Source: Chlorobiaceae bacterium (GTDB lineage Bacteria; Bacteroidota; Chlorobiia; Chlorobiales; Chlorobiaceae). From it: a stretch of 57,638 nucleotides of DNA. Made by a program: the position numbers and the translations under genes. A model generated the notes under the pieces. It was not told the origin of the DNA and did not search any database. It worked only from the letters and a program-made list of their open reading frames with translations. Position 1 is the stretch's first letter; the number at the start of each line of letters is the position of its first letter. This document shows, one piece after another, positions 26,609-35,366 of the stretch. The DNA is taken from NCBI GenBank assembly GCA_013334525.1, contig JAAXXK010000002.1:68056-125693 (forward strand), read 5' to 3'.

Positions 26609-27673
26609 ATGATTGACGCCATTTCCTTTTCCAACGGAAAGTTCCGCTACCTCGACCAGCGTTACCTCCCCCTGCAGGAGAAATACGTTGAAACCAGGGA
26701 CCATCAGGAAGCCATTGAAGCCATCAAGACGCTCGCAGTAAGGGGTGCGCCTCTGATCGGCGCTTCGGCAGGCTACACGGTCATCCTGGGCATCAACAGC
26801 TACAATGGCGACAAGGAGGGCTTTCCTGCATTCTTCAGCCACCTCATCGCCGATGTCGAAGCCTCACGTCCGACAGCCGTCAACCTCTTCTTCGCGACGA
26901 AAAAACTGAAGGCGGTCTACGATGCCAACTTCCCGGCTGACTCCCTCGAAACGCTTTTCGCGAAAATGACCGCCGAGGCCATCAAGATCCACAACGACGA
27001 GATCGACAACTGCGACCGCATATCGCGAAACGGCGTCGAGCTCATCAAACGCGATTTCGCCGATGTGCTTAAAACCCGCAAGCTCAACGTACTGACCCAC
27101 TGCAATACCGGCACGCTGGCCTGCTGCGGCACCGGCACGGCGCTCGGCGTCATCAGGCTCGCGTGGCAGGAGGGACTGATCGAAAGGGTTATCTCTTCCG
27201 AAAGCCGTCCGCTCCTTCAGGGTCTTCGCCTGACCGCCTGGGAGCTTGAGCATGACGGCATCCCGTTCATCTCCATCTCCGACTCCTCTTCAGCCTTCAT
27301 CATGCACCAGGGGAAAATCGATTTCGGCGTGGTCGGGGCGGACCGCATCACAGCAAACGGCGATACGGCCAACAAGATCGGCACCTATGCCCATGCCGTA
27401 AGCGCACGCCACCACGGCATTCCGTTCTACATCGCCGCACCGGTATCGACCATCGACATCACGATGGGCAACGGCTCGCTGATACCGATCGAAGAGAGAA
27501 ACGGGGACGAACTGCGCACCATCTTCGGCACCCAGGTCGCCACGCCGACCACCCCGGTGCTGAACTATGCGTTCGACGTCACCCCCGGCACGCTCATCCG
27601 CGGCATCATCACCGAGAAAGAGGCCGTCGTCGGCAATTACATCGATTCGCTGGCGCGTATCTGCAAAGAGTGA
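26609..27673 (+). CDS. mtnA: S-methyl-5-thioribose-1-phosphate isomerase
   Basis: Converts methylthioribose-1-phosphate to methylthioribulose-1-phosphate in the methionine salvage pathway. The 354-residue protein has the eIF2B-like fold motifs RGAPLIGASAGY, the catalytic-Cys segment HCNTGTLAC and VGADRITANGDTANKIGTY holding the catalytic Asp. It forms a two-gene unit with the nucleoside phosphorylase and ends at a strong terminator. Confidence 0.95.
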   Translation: MIDAISFSNGKFRYLDQRYLPLQEKYVETRDHQEAIEAIKTLAVRGAPLIGASAGYTVILGINSYNGDKEGFPAFFSHLIADVEASRPTAVNLFFATKKLKAVYDANFPADSLETLFAKMTAEAIKIHNDEIDNCDRISRNGVELIKRDFADVLKTRKLNVLTHCNTGTLACCGTGTALGVIRLAWQEGLIERVISSESRPLLQGLRLTAWELEHDGIPFISISDSSSAFIMHQGKIDFGVVGADRITANGDTANKIGTYAHAVSARHHGIPFYIAAPVSTIDITMGNGSLIPIEERNGDELRTIFGTQVATPTTPVLNYAFDVTPGTLIRGIITEKEAVVGNYIDSLARICKE

Positions 27674-27703
27674 TCCCGCCTGCAACAAGCATCGCTTTAA
27701 ATG

Positions 27704-27734
27704 ACAACCCCGGCATCCCCGGGGTTGTTTTGTT
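27704..27734 (+). terminator. Rho-independent terminator after mtnA
   Basis: Perfect 10-bp stem (ACAACCCCGG/CCGGGGTTGT, 27704-27728), 5-base loop and a T-rich tail. Confidence 0.92.
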
Positions 27735-27998
27735 TATGGCCATCCACTGAAGAGGCGAAACATATTGACCTGAATATTTTCATTCTTGAAATGGTTTAGT
27801 AACTTTAAAGTAGATGAAACTGTAACTCCACGAGGAGATGTCCTTTGCCATAACTGCCTCCAGGCAACTATTTTCAGGACACCTCCTAGCTTACGCCCTT
27901 CCCGTCAGGACCACACTCCTTTCGCCACTCATTTCGGAATCGCTCTGTTCAGAGGTATCCTTCGTTCCATCTTTCCAACCAGATCTCAGGAGAAAGGC
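27735..27998 (+). promoter_or_regulatory. Structured leader of the cco operon
   Basis: This 264-base region lies ahead of ccoN. Arms 27833-27843 and 27877-27887 (AGGAGATGTCC / GGACACCTCCT, one mismatch) enclose an inner stem. Inside, TTGCC (27845-27849) and TGCCT (27855-27859) compete for the same partner, AGGCAA (27862-27867). This is the layout of an attenuator or switch, but no known riboswitch class was recognised. The ccoN frame stays open through this leader without a good start. Confidence 0.4.
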
Positions 27999-29390
27999 AT
28001 GAAAGACAGTGGTTATGAGTATTCTGTCGTTCGGGGTTTCGCATTTTCGGCGCTTTTCTGGCTTGTCGTCGGTTTGATCATCGGCCTCTGGATCGCGTTC
28101 GAGATGTTCAACCCGGCGCTGAACATCACTCCGTGGCTCAGCTTCGGGCGACTTCGCGTCGTGCACACCAACGGCCTCGGGCTCGGTTTCGGCCTGGCCG
28201 GAATCTTCGCTACAGCCTATTACATGCTGCAGCGCCTGACGCGCACCCCCCTGCCCTTCCCACGCCTTGCCAGGGCTCACCTCTGGCTGTTCAACACGGC
28301 CATCGCCCTTGCTGCCGTCAGCCTGATGGCAGGCATGAACACCACCAAGGAGTATGCCGAACTCGAATGGCCGCTGGACATCGGAGTGGTGATCCTCTGG
28401 GTGATGTTCGCCGTCAACGTCTTCGCCATCCTGATCAAGCGCCGCGAAAAGCAGATGTACATCTCGCTCTGGTACCTGATCGCGATGACCGTGACCATCG
28501 CCGTGCTCTACATCGTCAACAACCTTGAAATTCCGGTCACGCCATTCAAGTCCTACAGCATTTACGTTGGAGCCAACGACGCCAACGTTGAATGGTGGTA
28601 CGCGCACAACATCGTGGGCTTTATTTTTACGGTGCCCGTGCTGGCCATGTTCTACTACTTCCTGCCCAAGGCCACGGGACTTCCGATCTACAGCCACCGG
28701 CTCTCCATCGTCTCTTTCTGGTCACTCATCTTCGCCTACCTCTGGACCGGGGCCCATCACCTCATGCTGACACCGCTGCCGGAGTGGATCCAGACGGTGG
28801 CCATCGCATTCAGCATCTTCCTGATCGCCCCCTCCTGGGGATCGGTGATGAACGGGTACTACACGCTCCATGGCAACTGGGAGCAGATGCGCTCCAACTA
28901 CCTGGCCAAGTTCTTCATCCTCGGCATCACCTTCTACGGCCTCCAGACACTCCAGGGGCCGCTGCAGGGGCTCAGGACGCTCAACGCCTTCTTCCACTAC
29001 ACCGATTGGGTGGTCGGCCACGTACACATGGGCACCATGGGTTGGGTGACGATGATCATCTCCGCCTCCTTCTACTACATGATCCCCAAAATCACCGGCA
29101 GGGAGATCTACAGCATCAAACTGGCCAACGTGCACTTCTGGTTCATCCTCACCGGTCAGCTCGTATGGACCATCACGATGTGGATCGGCGGCATCCAGCA
29201 AGGCGCCATGTGGAAGGCGACCAACCCCGACGGTTCGCTGATGTACAGCTTCCTCGACGGGCTCACCTCGCTTTATCCCTATTACCGCATCCGTTTCGCA
29301 GGCGGGGTCGTATACTTCATCGGCATCCTGATCTTCGGCTGGAACCTTATCCAGACCGTAAGGCAGAAGCCGGCAACAGCCGAAGCATAA
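27999..29390 (+). CDS. ccoN: cbb3-type cytochrome c oxidase subunit I
   Basis: The catalytic subunit, reducing oxygen to water at a haem b3-CuB centre while pumping protons. The 463-residue, roughly twelve-TM protein keeps all ligands: low-spin haem His in RVVHTNG, CuB His in WWYAHN, the CuB pair in GAHHLML, and the two haem His in VVGHVHMG. AGGAG lies seven bases upstream of the chosen ATG. The sequence is intact, so an active oxidase is expected. First gene of an operon reaching ccoP and probably ccoS. Confidence 0.97.
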   Translation: MKDSGYEYSVVRGFAFSALFWLVVGLIIGLWIAFEMFNPALNITPWLSFGRLRVVHTNGLGLGFGLAGIFATAYYMLQRLTRTPLPFPRLARAHLWLFNTAIALAAVSLMAGMNTTKEYAELEWPLDIGVVILWVMFAVNVFAILIKRREKQMYISLWYLIAMTVTIAVLYIVNNLEIPVTPFKSYSIYVGANDANVEWWYAHNIVGFIFTVPVLAMFYYFLPKATGLPIYSHRLSIVSFWSLIFAYLWTGAHHLMLTPLPEWIQTVAIAFSIFLIAPSWGSVMNGYYTLHGNWEQMRSNYLAKFFILGITFYGLQTLQGPLQGLRTLNAFFHYTDWVVGHVHMGTMGWVTMIISASFYYMIPKITGREIYSIKLANVHFWFILTGQLVWTITMWIGGIQQGAMWKATNPDGSLMYSFLDGLTSLYPYYRIRFAGGVVYFIGILIFGWNLIQTVRQKPATAEA

Positions 29391-29420
29391 CCAACCAACC
29401 CACAAACTGGAGCATCAATC

Positions 29421-30092
29421 ATGGGTATCAATTCCAAACCGGTTGTTTTTGCGATCCTGTCGGCGGTGGTGATCCTTATCGGAACAGTGGTCACCGTATT
29501 CGTGCCGCTTTTCATGCCATCGACCCAGCCGGTCAGCAGCTACGTCAAGCCCTATACCGCAATAGAGCTCGAAGGGCGTGACATCTATATAAGAGAGGGG
29601 TGCAACAACTGCCATACACAGACGGTAAGGCCTCTCAGGACCGAAGTCCTCAGGTATGGCGAATACTCCAAAGCAGAAGAGTTTGCATACGACCGCCCGT
29701 TCCTCTGGGGATCGCGCCGCACCGGTCCTGACCTGAACCGCCTTGGCGGCAAGTACCCCGACTCCTGGCACTACAAGCATATGCAAAGCCCCCAGAGCAT
29801 GTTCGAGCTTTCCAACATGCCGGCCTACGGCTGGCTTGCGTCGAACAGGCTCGACACATCCAATTCGTTCAGGAAAACCTCGATCCAGGGCTTCGGTTAC
29901 AGTGCCGAACAGGTAAAACAGCAGATCGCCGATTACGCAGGAAAGGTCACATCAGCAGGCTATGACTCGAAAACGACGCGCGACCTTGTCACCCCGGCCA
30001 GCCTGAGGGGCGAACTGACTGAAATGGACGCCATCGTCGCCTACATGCAGAAACTGGGAAGGGACGTCAAATCGATGGAGGCAAAGCGATGA
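29421..30092 (+). CDS. ccoO: cbb3-type cytochrome c oxidase subunit II
   Basis: A membrane-anchored monohaem c-type cytochrome that passes electrons from CcoP to CcoN. The 223-residue protein has an N-terminal TM anchor (about 8-31), CNNCHTQTVRP (haem c, about residue 61) and NMPAYGWL with the likely axial Met. WGSRRTGPDL is a family signature. It follows ccoN by 30 bases and overlaps ccoQ by four. Confidence 0.96.
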   Translation: MGINSKPVVFAILSAVVILIGTVVTVFVPLFMPSTQPVSSYVKPYTAIELEGRDIYIREGCNNCHTQTVRPLRTEVLRYGEYSKAEEFAYDRPFLWGSRRTGPDLNRLGGKYPDSWHYKHMQSPQSMFELSNMPAYGWLASNRLDTSNSFRKTSIQGFGYSAEQVKQQIADYAGKVTSAGYDSKTTRDLVTPASLRGELTEMDAIVAYMQKLGRDVKSMEAKR

Positions 30093-30232
30093 ATTTCCAG
30101 GCGATCGCCTATACCGTGTTCACTCTGGCCCTGGCCGCCGTGATGGCTGGCATCGTCTTATACTATTACAACCCGCGGCGTAAGGACGAGGTTGAGGAAC
30201 CGAAACACCGGATGCTTCGCAACGACGATTGA
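30089..30232 (+). CDS. ccoQ: cbb3-type cytochrome c oxidase subunit CcoQ
   Basis: A 47-residue protein: one TM segment (about residues 6-27) followed by YYYNPRRKDEVEEPKHR, the usual CcoQ form (TM helix, then a basic YxPxRK-like motif and acidic tail). The ATG overlaps the ccoO stop (ATGA). CcoQ stabilises the oxidase complex. Confidence 0.85.
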   Translation: MNFQAIAYTVFTLALAAVMAGIVLYYYNPRRKDEVEEPKHRMLRNDD

Positions 30233-30278
30233 CCAGGCATCCCGAAGGATTGTAAACATCGAAATCAAGGAGGTTCAT

Positions 30279-30740
30279 ATGAGCGATTCCGGAATTCCGC
30301 AGGAAGGCGGCAATAAAATCCCCAAAGGATGGCTGGTGTTCTTTTTCGCAATGATCGCCTTCGTGGTCTGGTATATCGTCTCTTTCACTCCGGCCATTTC
30401 AGGCTGGTCATTCTACAAGGTGTACGAAGAGGAGATGAAAGCCGGCGACAAACTTGCGAAATCCGCCGTATCGAACCCTGGCAAATACATCGGCGACAGC
30501 AAAGCGATAGCCGAAGGAAAGGCGGAATTTGCAACCTCATGCGCGGCCTGCCATATGGCGGACGCCAGTGGCGGCATCGGACCGAACCTGAAAGGCACGC
30601 TCAAATACGGTTCAACACCTGACAACATCCAGGAGTCCATCTCGAAAGGCAGGCCGAACGGCATGCCTCCTTTCGACCAGCAGCTCGGCAAAGAGCGCAC
30701 GAGTAAGATCGTCGCTTTCCTTGCCAGCCTGAGACCATAA
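30279..30740 (+). CDS. ccoP: cbb3-type cytochrome c oxidase subunit III, short mono-haem CcoP
   Basis: The protein has 153 residues: a TM helix (about residues 18-36), then a single class I cytochrome c domain with CAACH (about residue 88) and GMPPF holding the axial Met. Standard CcoP is about 300 residues with two haem c domains and two TM helices; here the second haem domain is missing and there is no frameshift or remnant before the hairpin at 30746. AAGGAGG lies seven bases before the ATG. The reduced form may take electrons directly from a soluble cytochrome. Confidence 0.88.
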   Translation: MSDSGIPQEGGNKIPKGWLVFFFAMIAFVVWYIVSFTPAISGWSFYKVYEEEMKAGDKLAKSAVSNPGKYIGDSKAIAEGKAEFATSCAACHMADASGGIGPNLKGTLKYGSTPDNIQESISKGRPNGMPPFDQQLGKERTSKIVAFLASLRP

Positions 30741-30745
30741 ATGAT

Positions 30746-30780
30746 ACCGCAGCCCCGGGAAACTTTACCGGGGCTGCGGT
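30746..30780 (+). terminator. Hairpin between ccoP and ccoG
   Basis: Perfect 13-bp stem (ACCGCAGCCCCGG and complement), 9-base loop, no T-tract. It may stabilise the ccoNOQP messenger or lower readthrough into the assembly genes rather than terminate fully. Confidence 0.7.
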
Positions 30781-30802
30781 GTCTCAAGCAAGTACAAGCA
30801 GT

Positions 30803-31918
30803 ATGAAGCAGATTGTATGGAAAAAATACAGAAGGGCGGTCGAGATCCTGCAGGCCATTCTCCTGACCGGATTGCCCTTCCTCAGGATCAACGGCCAAAG
30901 CGCCTTCCGGTTTGATATCCCCGAACTGAACCTTTACTTCTTCGGCACCGTCATCAGGATCGACGAATTCTATCTCATTCTCGCCGCCATACTCTTCCTC
31001 CTGCTCCTGATAACGCTGGTCACCATGATCCTCGGCCGCGTCTGGTGCGGCTGGCTATGCCCGCAAACCGTGCTGCTAGACCTGAGTGAAGATCTCTCCG
31101 GGCTGTTCGGGCCAAAATATCGCAGCACCATACAGAAACTCATCCTGCTGCCTCTCTCCGCGCTGATTTCAATGACCATGATCTGGTACTTCGTACCACC
31201 GTTCGACGCATTGAAGTCGCTCGTTGTCTCCCCTGTCGTCACAGGTTTTTTCATGGTGCTCTGGGTTCTGGTCTACCTTGAACTCGCCTTCCTCGGCAGG
31301 CATTTCTGCACCTCCGTCTGCCCATACTCCATGATGCAGAACTCCCTGTTCGACAAGGATACGCTGGTGATCGAATACGACCGGAGTCGTGACGGGACCT
31401 GCATGAAATGCGACGATTGCGTAAGGGCGTGCCCCGTAGGCATCGACATCAAGAAAGGGCTGAGCACCAGTTGCATCGCCTGCGCCGAGTGCATCGACGC
31501 CTGCTATGTGAAAAGCAGCAGGCGAAACCTACCCCCTTTCCCGAACTACAAGGGCACCATCCTGCGCGCCAAAACGTTCTGGATGGGCTGCATCACGGCA
31601 GCGACCGCAATGGTGCTGCTACTGCTCCTGTCGATGCGCCCGCCGGTATATTTTGTCCTGAACCGGGTCCAGGAGCCCCTGCCGTCAGGCTTGAACCGTT
31701 ACGGCTACACCATCGCCAACAACACCGGAAAAACACTCGACCTGACGCTTACCGCCCCGGAGGGTGTGACCATCATCGGCGAACGCTCCATAAAAATACC
31801 CCCTTACGCCATCGTCAGGAACAAAGTGCTTGTCAAGTCCCCGGCTGCCCGCGACAGGATGAGGCTGACCATTGAAGGAAATGGTATTTCCATAATCAAA
31901 GAGGCCGGATATCTATGA
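30803..31918 (+). CDS. ccoG: Cytochrome c oxidase accessory protein CcoG (FixG/RdxA)
   Basis: A 371-residue membrane protein with 4-5 TM segments and a cytoplasmic di-cluster ferredoxin domain (CMKCDDCVRACPVG; CIACAECIDAC). WCGWLCPQT and FCTSVCPYS are family motifs. CcoG is a copper reductase required for cbb3 assembly. The protein is shorter than proteobacterial FixG (about 470 residues), lacking part of the C-terminal periplasmic domain. It overlaps ccoH by four bases. Confidence 0.94.
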   Translation: MKQIVWKKYRRAVEILQAILLTGLPFLRINGQSAFRFDIPELNLYFFGTVIRIDEFYLILAAILFLLLLITLVTMILGRVWCGWLCPQTVLLDLSEDLSGLFGPKYRSTIQKLILLPLSALISMTMIWYFVPPFDALKSLVVSPVVTGFFMVLWVLVYLELAFLGRHFCTSVCPYSMMQNSLFDKDTLVIEYDRSRDGTCMKCDDCVRACPVGIDIKKGLSTSCIACAECIDACYVKSSRRNLPPFPNYKGTILRAKTFWMGCITAATAMVLLLLLSMRPPVYFVLNRVQEPLPSGLNRYGYTIANNTGKTLDLTLTAPEGVTIIGERSIKIPPYAIVRNKVLVKSPAARDRMRLTIEGNGISIIKEAGYL

Positions 31919-32358
31919 AAATGAAGTTCCTGATCGGCGGCCTCTACCTCCTGTTCTTCTTTGCCATGGTCAGCGGTATCGCTGTCGCCATACGGCAATC
32001 CGAAGGGCTTGTCGAGACCAACTACTATGAAAAAGGAAACGGCTGGTTCCAGGCCAAATCACTCGAGCGCCAGATCGAACTGGAGGTCACTCCGCCGCAA
32101 ACGATTTCACAGGGAAACAACGACATCAGCATCCGCCTCACATCGCACGGAAAACCTCTCGAGGGGGCGAAGGTGAAACTGTTCATAGGCAACGTGTCCA
32201 GCAGCAGCCAGGATTTCTCCTCCCGGATGAGCGAACCTGCTCCCGGCGTTTATGAGACAAGGGCACTCATCCCTTACAAGGGAAAATGGATGGTGAGAAT
32301 GGATCTGGCAGGCAACCAAATTAAAACAAGCAGATCATGGTTCTACGACGTCAGGTGA
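31915..32358 (+). CDS. ccoH: cbb3 oxidase assembly protein CcoH (FixH)
   Basis: A 147-residue protein with an N-terminal TM anchor (about 5-25) and a FixH periplasmic domain (NYYEKGNGWF, then a beta-sandwich). CcoH interacts with CcoN during assembly. It overlaps ccoG (ATGA), and the next gene starts 21 bases before its stop. Confidence 0.9.
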   Translation: MKMKFLIGGLYLLFFFAMVSGIAVAIRQSEGLVETNYYEKGNGWFQAKSLERQIELEVTPPQTISQGNNDISIRLTSHGKPLEGAKVKLFIGNVSSSSQDFSSRMSEPAPGVYETRALIPYKGKWMVRMDLAGNQIKTSRSWFYDVR

Positions 32359-32777
32359 AGAAGATCTCCTCCCTGCTTACCCTTTGCAGCATTGCGTTCG
32401 CGCTGTGTTCAGCGACTGCATACGCCGGAACGACGACCAGCTCCAACACCCCGCGCAACGCCTCCTGGACCAGGCAGACCGCCGGGCGAACCGTCACCCT
32501 TGAAATCAGCCCGCAACCGGTCAGGCACATGGCCGACCTGACTTTCACGGTTACCATAACCCCTGGCGCCGCCATTCCTTCGACCCTGCTGCTCGACCTT
32601 GCAATGCCTGAGATGCAGATGGGAAAAAACCAGGTTGTGCTGATAAGAAAAAGCGTGTTCACCTGGGAAGGCAAAGGGGTGATCGTCCGTTGCATGAGCG
32701 GCCGGAAACTCTGGCAGGCAACGATACTGTCGACCGAGCTCGGCAATCCAGCATTCTATTTCGAAACACGTGATTGA
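32337..32777 (+). CDS. Secreted FixH/YtkA-like domain protein
   Basis: A 146-residue protein with a signal peptide (cleavage near TAYA, about residue 30) and one beta-sandwich domain resembling YtkA/FixH (SPQPVRHMADLTFTVTI; LLLDLAMPEMQMGKNQV). The PEMQMG segment resembles methionine-rich copper-binding motifs. Its start overlaps the ccoH end and its stop overlaps the ccoI start, so it is an integral part of the operon. It probably has a periplasmic copper or assembly role, a second FixH-like unit beyond the usual ccoGHIS set. Confidence 0.7.
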   Translation: MVLRRQVKKISSLLTLCSIAFALCSATAYAGTTTSSNTPRNASWTRQTAGRTVTLEISPQPVRHMADLTFTVTITPGAAIPSTLLLDLAMPEMQMGKNQVVLIRKSVFTWEGKGVIVRCMSGRKLWQATILSTELGNPAFYFETRD

Positions 32778-35187
32778 CGACCCGAAAACCGTTACGGTGC
32801 GCTGCCAGCACTGCCTGCAGGAGGTAACCGGGAATTCAGCGTTCACAACCATCATAGAGGGACAAACACGCAGTTTCTGCTGTCATGGCTGCCTCGGCGT
32901 CTATGAACTTGTCCATAGCCAGTCACTCGAAGCCTTCTATAACAAGCGAAGCGACTGGAAACCGGGTCGTCCGGCGTTTGTGAAGGTCGATCCTGCCGAT
33001 TTTACCGGCCAGGTTTCAACCGATGGCAGGACCAGCCGGATCGATGTCGTATTGTCGGGTATCCGCTGCGCTTCCTGCGTATGGCTGGTCGAAAAGGTGA
33101 TCGGAAGGCTTGAGGGAGTGAACTCTGCGCAGGTAAACCCTGCCACCCGGCGAGCCCTGATCGAATGGAGGCCTGAAGCCGTCGGGCTCGACCAGATCCT
33201 CCAGACCCTCTCAGACATAGGCTACAGCCCGCGCCCCGGAAATCATTCGGAATCAATTGAAATATCGAAAGAAGAAAAAAGGGATCTGCTGCTGCGGTTC
33301 GGCACGGCGGGATTCTTTTCGATGCAGCTGATGCTCTTCACCACCGCCCTGTATGCCGGTTTTTTCCAGGGGATGGAGTCACGCTACCGCCTGGCCTTCC
33401 AGCTCATCTCATGGGCGCTGGCAACGCCGGTACTCTTTTACGGCGGTTTTCCGTTCATGGCGAGCGCCTTGCGCTCCCTCAGGTCGAGAGCCCTGAACAT
33501 GGATGTGCTCGTTTCCCTGGGGGCCCTGTCTGCCTATGGATACAGCGTCGCCACGATCTTCACCGGCGGGGAAGTATTCTTCGACACTTCGGCCATGATA
33601 GTCACCTTCATCCTTCTCGGACGACTGATCGAAGCGGGATCAAGGCTCAAGGCAGGAAGCGCCCTGACGGCACTGGCCGAACTGCAGCCAGGCGAGGCAA
33701 TGCTCGTCGGACAAACAGGTGAAACAATCCTTGTTCCCATTGAACGGATCCGGAGCGGTGAGGTGATCGAGGTGATTCCGGGCGACCGGCTGCCGCTCGA
33801 CGGCAAGGTCATAGAGGGGTCGGCTGAAGTTGACGAATCGATGCTGACCGGCGAATCCGCGCCAGTTCTGAAAACGCCCGGCTGCGAGGTCTTTGCGGGC
33901 ACATCTTCGCTGACCGGCCGACTGCTGATAAGGGTCGAAGGCGATGCAAAAAACACGATGCTCGCACAGATCGTCCGGACTGTTGAAGATGCCCAGGCCC
34001 GCAAGGCGCCAATACAGGGCGTCGCCGACAAGACGGCGGCCTTTTTCGTCCCGGCGACGCTTCTGCTCGCCCTCGCCACCTTCACCTGGTGGATGGTCGC
34101 CAAGGCCGCCCCGGTCACCGCCATCATGAACGCCGTGTCGGTGCTCGTCATCGCCTGCCCTTGCGCGCTTGGCCTGGCAACGCCGCTGGCGATCCTCGTC
34201 GGCACCACTGCCGTCGGCAAAAAAGGGGTCCTCGTCAAGGGTGGAGACATCTTCGAATCGATCTCGAAAACGACTACGGTGGTATTGGACAAGACCGGCA
34301 CCCTTACCAGGGGAAAACCATCGATCACAGACTGTATCGAATATGGACTTTCCGACCGCTTCATCCAGCACTGCGCCTCGCTCGAAGCATGGTCTGAACA
34401 TCCTGTAGGAAAGGCTGTCGCCGCTTCATGGAAAGGAGTTCGACTCGATGTGGAAGCGTTCAGGTCAATACCGGGCCTGGGCGTATCCGGCCTGATCGGA
34501 GGCGAAGCTTGGTACGCAGGAAGCTCAGCCCTCCTCGAACGGGAGGGAATTACGATCGATCCGGATTGTCTCCGTCAGGCCGAACGGCTACAAAAAGAGG
34601 GTAAAACCACCGTCTTTGTCTCCTGCAGTGGCCGGGTCGCCGGGCTGATCGGCCTGATCGACGACCTCCGGGACGAAGCACTCGAGATGATCGCTTCGCT
34701 CAGGGCTTCAGGGCTGCGCCTCATGATGCTGACCGGCGACAACGAGGGGGTTGCACGGTATATAGCGGCAAAATGCGGCATCAATGAGGTTCAGGCAGGC
34801 CTGAGCCCGATCGGAAAGGCCAATGCGGTCAGGAAGTTAAAAGTTGCCGGTGATACGGTCATGATGGTCGGCGACGGCATCAATGACGCCCCTGCGCTTA
34901 CCGGCGCCGATATCGGCATAACCCTCGGCTCAGCGACCGGCATCGCTCTTGAAAGTGCCGGTGTTGCCATACTCAACGATGACCTCAGGCTTATCGGTAC
35001 GCTTTTCGGCCACTCCAGAAAATGTTTTTCCATCATCCGCCAGAACCTCGCCTGGGCCTTCGGCTACAACATGGTAGCCATCCCGCTGGCCGTTTCCGGA
35101 CTGTTGCACCCGATCGTATCGGCACTGCTCATGGCCTCAAGTTCATTGGTGGTCGTCGGCAACTCGCTCCGTCTGCGAACCTACTGA
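32770..35187 (+). CDS. ccoI: Copper-exporting P-type ATPase CcoI (FixI)
   Basis: An 805-residue P1B-type ATPase that moves copper across the inner membrane for CuB loading. In order: an N-terminal Cys-rich domain (RCQHC and FCCHGCLG), a heavy-metal-associated domain (GIRCASCVW), eight TM segments, TGES phosphatase loop, the CPC motif (VIACPCALG), phosphorylation site DKTGTLT and hinge GDGINDAP. The GTG start overlaps the previous stop. The N-terminal domain order is typical of CcoI rather than CopA. Confidence 0.95.
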   Translation: MIDDPKTVTVRCQHCLQEVTGNSAFTTIIEGQTRSFCCHGCLGVYELVHSQSLEAFYNKRSDWKPGRPAFVKVDPADFTGQVSTDGRTSRIDVVLSGIRCASCVWLVEKVIGRLEGVNSAQVNPATRRALIEWRPEAVGLDQILQTLSDIGYSPRPGNHSESIEISKEEKRDLLLRFGTAGFFSMQLMLFTTALYAGFFQGMESRYRLAFQLISWALATPVLFYGGFPFMASALRSLRSRALNMDVLVSLGALSAYGYSVATIFTGGEVFFDTSAMIVTFILLGRLIEAGSRLKAGSALTALAELQPGEAMLVGQTGETILVPIERIRSGEVIEVIPGDRLPLDGKVIEGSAEVDESMLTGESAPVLKTPGCEVFAGTSSLTGRLLIRVEGDAKNTMLAQIVRTVEDAQARKAPIQGVADKTAAFFVPATLLLALATFTWWMVAKAAPVTAIMNAVSVLVIACPCALGLATPLAILVGTTAVGKKGVLVKGGDIFESISKTTTVVLDKTGTLTRGKPSITDCIEYGLSDRFIQHCASLEAWSEHPVGKAVAASWKGVRLDVEAFRSIPGLGVSGLIGGEAWYAGSSALLEREGITIDPDCLRQAERLQKEGKTTVFVSCSGRVAGLIGLIDDLRDEALEMIASLRASGLRLMMLTGDNEGVARYIAAKCGINEVQAGLSPIGKANAVRKLKVAGDTVMMVGDGINDAPALTGADIGITLGSATGIALESAGVAILNDDLRLIGTLFGHSRKCFSIIRQNLAWAFGYNMVAIPLAVSGLLHPIVSALLMASSSLVVVGNSLRLRTY

Positions 35188-35195
35188 AACACCCT

Positions 35196-35366
35196 ATGGA
35201 AAGCACCTTCTACCTGATCGGCATCGGCTTTGTCTTCGGCATCGCAGCCTGGTTCCTTTTCCAGTGGGCGGTCCGGAGCGGTCAGTTCGACGATCCCGAA
35301 GCTCCAAAGTACAGGATGCTCGACGACGACGACGAAACTCCCCCAAGGAAAAGTCCGAAACCATGA
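35196..35366 (+). CDS. ccoS: cbb3 oxidase assembly protein CcoS
   Basis: A 56-residue protein with one TM segment (about 5-26) followed by WAVRSGQFDDPE, the CcoS signature motif, and an acidic tail. It is needed for cofactor insertion into cbb3 oxidase. Its stop overlaps the next start (ATGA). Confidence 0.93.
   Translation: MESTFYLIGIGFVFGIAAWFLFQWAVRSGQFDDPEAPKYRMLDDDDETPPRKSPKP

Noticed and set aside
27786..27998. 71-codon N-terminal extension of CcoN
   Set aside because: The sequence is non-hydrophobic and not CcoN-like, begins at a TTG without a ribosome-binding site, while AGGAG precedes the ATG at 27999.
28592..29581. 329-residue plus ORF over ccoN/ccoO
   Set aside because: It is a different frame of ccoN; composition is rich in His, Arg and Pro as expected for a shadow.
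30741..30802. Degraded second haem domain of CcoP after a frameshift
   Set aside because: The gap to ccoG is 62 bases, mostly the hairpin, with no CxxCH in any frame, so the gene is short rather than broken.
32770..32900. Separate small Cys-rich protein before ccoI
   Set aside because: The Cys-rich segment is in frame with CcoI and matches the N-terminal metal domain of CcoI-type ATPases.
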